Below, piece after piece: positions 6,576 through 8,798 of a stretch of DNA of 8,798 nt; position 1 is the first letter of the stretch; every line of letters begins with the position of its first letter. The notes beneath the pieces are model-generated. The model worked only from the letters and a program-made list of their open reading frames with translations, made no database searches and was not told the DNA's origin. This DNA comes from an uncultured Clostridia bacterium (lineage in GTDB: Bacteria; Bacillota; Clostridia; Lachnospirales; Lachnospiraceae), in assembly GCA_946623485.1 (NCBI GenBank), contig CAMORF010000076.1:1-8798 (forward strand), read 5' to 3'. The position numbers were made by a program, and so were the translations under genes.

Positions 6576-7259
6576 ATGAATCATAACAGGAATCATAAGA
6601 GCCTTTTTCGTTGGCTTATTTTGATCGTGACGACGTATGCCACACTCTGTATGCTGCATTGGCCGATCGGATTTACATTTTTCACGCAGCTGTCGAATTT
6701 GTTTGCCGCAGCGGTGGCTGTTGCCCAGCTGGCTTTGGATGGAAAGTGCAGCAGGCGTGCCGCGCAGGTTTTGCATACCTTGAAATATATGTCAACGCTT
6801 TCCATCTTCGTTACTTTCCTGGTTTTTCTGACAGCGATCGCGTCCATCGATCCTCATGGAATCATGGCTGCATACCTGCAGGACCACGGTGCCAGCCTTT
6901 GCATGCATCTGATCAACCCTGCGCTGGTGACGGCGGATTTTTTTCTCCATGATGCCAGGATCCCCTACAGCAGAGCGCATATCTTCTACGGCCTTGTCCC
7001 TCTGGGTGTGTATCTGATCTTCGTACTGGCGGCAGGAGCTCTCGGTCTTCGCTGGCCCAGGGAAATGGGGGCTCCATATCCTTTCCTGAATTACCTTGCA
7101 CCGGCAGGATGGTTCGGCTTCAGGCCGGAGACATTTAGCCAGACCACCTTTGGAATCGGCGTTTTTTATGCGATTCTGGTCATGCTGGCCCTCTGCACCA
7201 TGCTGAGTGCGCTGCAATGGAAGCTGGCCGCGCTCAGAATCCTTGGTTCGGAACTGTAG
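6576..7259 (+). CDS. Pr6Pr-family six-helix membrane protein
   Basis: A 227-residue integral membrane protein with about six hydrophobic helices (roughly 11-29, 35-53, 70-90, 107-125, 136-156, 193-215). The FTFFTQLSNL motif (33-42), the HLINPAL segment (111-117) followed by an acidic residue in helix four, and the overall layout match the Pr6Pr group of bacterial membrane proteins, which are distantly related to eukaryotic AIG1/FAR-17a. Some eukaryotic relatives hydrolyse fatty-acid esters of hydroxy fatty acids with Thr and His catalytic residues. T37 and H111 fall near where such residues would lie, but equating them is inference. The start ATG 6576 has a modest GGTGA 6 bases upstream. The gene follows the acetyltransferase by 51 bases with no terminator, so co-transcription is possible. 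Cellular role unknown. Confidence 0.8.
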   Translation: MNHNRNHKSLFRWLILIVTTYATLCMLHWPIGFTFFTQLSNLFAAAVAVAQLALDGKCSRRAAQVLHTLKYMSTLSIFVTFLVFLTAIASIDPHGIMAAYLQDHGASLCMHLINPALVTADFFLHDARIPYSRAHIFYGLVPLGVYLIFVLAAGALGLRWPREMGAPYPFLNYLAPAGWFGFRPETFSQTTFGIGVFYAILVMLALCTMLSALQWKLAALRILGSEL

Positions 7260-7434
7260 ACAAAGCTGCAATGTTGGGAAACGTTGGGAAAGGTGATTGT
7301 GTTTTCCAGATATCAGCAATGTCGAGAATGAGCACATATATTGGCAATTATGATGATCTCATTCCGTTTTCAGCGGCGACAAAGTATAGCGTTCTGAAGA
7401 ATACCAGTTAGTCGGGCGCCAAATAGCACTTTTT
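7260..7434 (+). other. Intergenic stretch with possible gene remnant
   Basis: About 175 bases without a convincing gene. A 10-bp near-perfect tandem duplication (GTTGGGAAAC then GTTGGGAAAG) lies at 7273-7292. A short open stretch (7319-7411) encodes about 30 residues including STYIGNYDDLIPFSAA, which reads more like protein than chance but has no ribosome binding site. It may be a decayed fragment. No promoter or terminator is clear. Confidence 0.35.
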
Positions 7435-7437
7435 GGG

Positions 7438-7443
7438 AGGAGG
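7438..7443 (+). promoter_or_regulatory. Ribosome binding site that fixes the flavin-protein start
   Basis: AGGAGG at 7438-7443, inside a longer GGGAGGAGGG run, is 7 bases before ATG 7451. An in-frame ATG at 7445 directly abuts it and a TTG at 7433 precedes it, so both are unlikely starts. Confidence 0.8.
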
Positions 7444-7450
7444 GATGATA

Positions 7451-7927
7451 ATGTTCAGAGAAATGCTACGCATCAGACAGCAGCTGACAGAAGAGGAGTG
7501 CATTGACATTTTGAAACATGAGCCACGGGGCGTATTGTCTGTGCTGGGAGATGATGATTACCCATATGGGATGCCGATGAATCATTTTTATTGTGAGGCA
7601 GACGGCAGGATCTATTTCCACGGAGGAAAGGCAGGACATAAGATCGATGCGCTCAGGCGTCATGATAAAGTATCCTTCTGTGTGTATGACAAGGGAGTCC
7701 GGCAAGAGGATGAATGGTTTTTGCGTTTTCGAAGTGTAATTGTTTTTGGCAGAATCGTATTCGTGGAAGACCGTGCGAAAACATATGAGATCTCCCGGCG
7801 GCTCAGCTATAAGTTTACGGCAGATGAAACCTATATTGAGAGCGAGATCCGGAATTCCGGGCCTGGAACACTCTTGTTCGCGCTGATACCGGAACATATG
7901 ACCGGAAAACTCGTAAAGGAATGCTGA
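7451..7927 (+). CDS. Pyridoxamine 5'-phosphate oxidase-like flavin-binding protein, NimA-like
   Basis: A 158-residue single-domain protein of the PNPOx-like FMN-binding split-barrel superfamily, close in layout to the nitroimidazole-resistance (Nim) group. Typical signs are the N-terminal helix LTEEECIDIL (12-21), a first strand GVLSVLGDDDYPYGMPMNHFY (27-47) that combines the core strand with the cofactor-proximal P-M-N turn, then GRIYFHGGKAGHKIDAL (52-68), then KVSFCVYD (73-80), SVIVFGRIVFVED (95-107), and a C-terminal ALIPEHMTGKLVKE (144-157). Members usually dimerise and bind FMN or related cofactors; some reduce nitroaromatics. There is no signal peptide, so it is cytoplasmic. Start as fixed by the site at 7438. 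It appears monocistronic. The substrate is not known, and the Nim label indicates similarity rather than proven resistance. Confidence 0.9.
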   Translation: MFREMLRIRQQLTEEECIDILKHEPRGVLSVLGDDDYPYGMPMNHFYCEADGRIYFHGGKAGHKIDALRRHDKVSFCVYDKGVRQEDEWFLRFRSVIVFGRIVFVEDRAKTYEISRRLSYKFTADETYIESEIRNSGPGTLLFALIPEHMTGKLVKEC

Positions 7928-7973
7928 TTATAACGCCTTTGTCATCTTTCTTTTCTTTTTTCCTGATCTCGCA

Positions 7974-8019
7974 GGGCAGGATTCGGTTACATAGCCCGCT
8001 ATGCGCCCTCATTCTGCCC
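7974..8019. repeat. Long hairpin, 5' half of an intergenic repeat (copy B)
   Basis: GGGCAGGAT (7974-7982) pairs with ATTCTGCCC (8011-8019) in a 9-bp stem with one G·U. Centred inside, CATAGC (7990-7995) and GCTATG (7998-8003) form a second stem, separated from the outer one by equal 7-base internal loops that can partly pair. It is not followed by a T-run, so it is not a typical terminator. It lies 6 bases before the segment shared with 1-54. Confidence 0.6.
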
Positions 8020-8025
8020 CGCGAC

Positions 8026-8079
8026 CTCGAAGAAAATTCCTGCGAAATCTTGAGCAGTTATTTTTGAGCAGGTCCTAAA
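8026..8079. repeat. Conserved tail of the intergenic repeat (copy B)
   Basis: This is the same length as positions 1-54 and aligns without gaps, with 13 mismatches. It ends with TTGAGCAGGTCCTAAA, whose TTGAGC (8064-8069) is 18 bases before GATAAG (8088-8093) and could serve as a weak promoter for the ORF at 8121. Confidence 0.55.
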
Positions 8080-8120
8080 CGTTTTGAGATAAGATTTTAT
8101 AGAGGAGAGGAGATATTTTC

Positions 8121-8348
8121 ATGTCGGCAGATGAGAGGAAAGAGCAAATTCGGGAACATGACTATACCAATCAGACGATTGAGGAACAGACAGGCACCCC
8201 GCTCAACACCGGGCAGAAGCTTTTTTCCGTTGCCGATTCTTCAACCAGGAAGAATATCATCCGTGAGGAGCAGGCAGCTTATGATCTGCATCCTTCGTTC
8301 CCGTCACCTGTTTCATTCCCTGTTTCATTTCAATATGTTCATTTATGA
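8121..8348 (+). pseudogene. Short ORF with a strong ribosome binding site, probably a truncated gene
   Basis: ATG 8121 is preceded by AGGAGAGGAG, a strong Shine-Dalgarno at normal spacing. The first roughly 57 residues are charged and protein-like, with segments TIEEQTGTPLNTGQKLF and REEQAAYDLHP. The last 17 residues (serine, proline and phenylalanine from a 12-bp tandem duplication) do not look like protein. I do not recognise the family. The simplest reading is the N-terminus of a gene whose remainder was lost and replaced by noncoding sequence near 8290. A genuine 75-residue protein cannot be excluded. There is no membrane segment or signal peptide. Confidence 0.45.
8307..8330. repeat. 12-bp tandem duplication
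   Basis: CCTGTTTCATTC (8307-8318) is followed directly by CCTGTTTCATTT (8319-8330), with one mismatch. It marks the point where the upstream ORF stops looking like protein. Confidence 0.7.
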
Positions 8349-8628
8349 ATTACCGTATACAGCTATCGTTAAGAAGCCAAGAAGCAAAAGAATGACAGAA
8401 CGATAGAATGCTATCTCTGAAAGATTGTTTTATTCCGGCCATTTTCACGAGCTGATTTATCCTGCATATTTTAGTTTAGCAAGAACCACCACATGCCGTA
8501 TGTTTTCAAAATGCATATGTTGTAATGCAGTGCGAAATGAGATATGCTTAAACAAGCACATGCTTTGTGTCTTGTATCCCACACTTAGCCTGGCATGGAA
8601 CGAAACACTGAGACACTTCAACGATGGT
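8349..8628. other. AT-rich intergenic region with no convincing gene
   Basis: About 280 bases. Open frames here on both strands lack ribosome binding sites and have unlikely compositions (for example a cysteine- and histidine-rich frame on the plus strand). An 8-bp inverted repeat CTATCGTT (8363-8370) and AACGATAG (8399-8406) overlaps a smaller hairpin GATAG-AATG-CTATC (8402-8415). I find no clear promoter for the downstream gene. Confidence 0.5.
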
Positions 8629-8641
8629 AGGAGCTGATAGG

Positions 8642-8798
8642 ATGCGTAATCATAGTTTGAAATTAATGTTGTATACTGCCGTGGTCTGTCTGTTTGTGAT
8701 GGGAAGTCTGATTGTCTGGCCAGGAGGTCTGGTGAAGGTAATGGCGGGACAAAACAATAATAAGACAAAGAAAGAATCTCAGACTCTTGTGGATGCAG
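8642..8798 (+). CDS. N-terminus of an exported protein, cut by the window edge
   Basis: ATG 8642 is preceded by AGGAG (8629-8633) at 8-base spacing. The 52 visible residues begin with a basic n-region (MRNHSLK) and a hydrophobic core (LMLYTAVVCLFVMGSLIVW). After a GG turn comes VMA-GQ, a plausible signal peptidase I site after A35, and then a lysine- and asparagine-rich stretch (NNNKTKKESQ) typical of the linker at the start of secreted or wall-associated proteins of Gram-positive bacteria. There is no lipobox cysteine after the core. The mature domain lies outside the window, so no function can be assigned. An uncleaved N-terminal membrane anchor is the alternative. Confidence 0.75.
   Translation, partial: MRNHSLKLMLYTAVVCLFVMGSLIVWPGGLVKVMAGQNNNKTKKESQTLVDA

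Noticed and set aside
8425..8637. 70-codon plus-strand open frame before the exported protein
   Set aside because: It has no ribosome binding site, unusually high cysteine and histidine content, and runs into the next gene's ribosome binding site.
8457..8768. 103-codon minus-strand open frame
   Set aside because: It overlaps the well-initiated exported-protein gene and has no start signals or recognisable domain.
1..8798. CRISPR array, retron, toxin-antitoxin pair or other multi-gene defence system
   Set aside because: No regularly spaced repeats, reverse transcriptase, Cas proteins or paired small overlapping genes are visible. The helicase is the only gene with a possible defence link.

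Overview
The window looks like chromosomal DNA of an anaerobic Firmicute of the Clostridia, most likely Lachnospiraceae. This is an inference from strong AGGAGG-type ribosome binding sites, sigma-A promoters, moderate GC content with AT-rich patches, and the protein types. No taxonomic marker gene is present, so the placement is provisional.

Layout. Positions 1-192 hold the end of a dispersed intergenic repeat, a weak possible terminator, and a strong promoter for a tRNA-Trp(CCA) gene (192-262), which ends at a textbook Rho-independent terminator. Facing it on the minus strand is a large superfamily 1 DNA helicase (493-3321). It has a nuclease-like insertion between helicase motifs Ia and II and two topoisomerase-type zinc ribbons at the C-terminus. 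A compact divergent control region (3322-3500) holds a TATAAT box next to the helicase start codon, a promoter for the opposite gene, and a pair of direct repeats that could be an operator. On the plus strand come a type-B carboxylesterase (3501-5105) and an unrecognised two-helix membrane protein (5151-5810), probably co-transcribed and ended by a 12-bp palindromic terminator. Then come a short orphan C-terminal coding remnant, a maltose/galactoside O-acetyltransferase family enzyme (5976-6524), a six-helix Pr6Pr-like membrane protein (6576-7259), and a NimA-like flavin-binding split-barrel protein (7451-7927).

The last 870 bases are accessory in character. They hold a hairpin-plus-conserved-tail repeat (7974-8079) whose tail matches the first 54 bases of the window, a short ORF with an excellent ribosome binding site that looks like a truncated gene, about 290 bases with no convincing gene, and the start of an exported protein running off the right edge.

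No obvious multi-gene system is present. The genes look like independent metabolic, detoxification and DNA-maintenance units. The observations most worth checking are the intergenic repeat family, the helicase-nuclease-zinc-ribbon architecture with its unusual start, and the candidate operator between the divergent genes.
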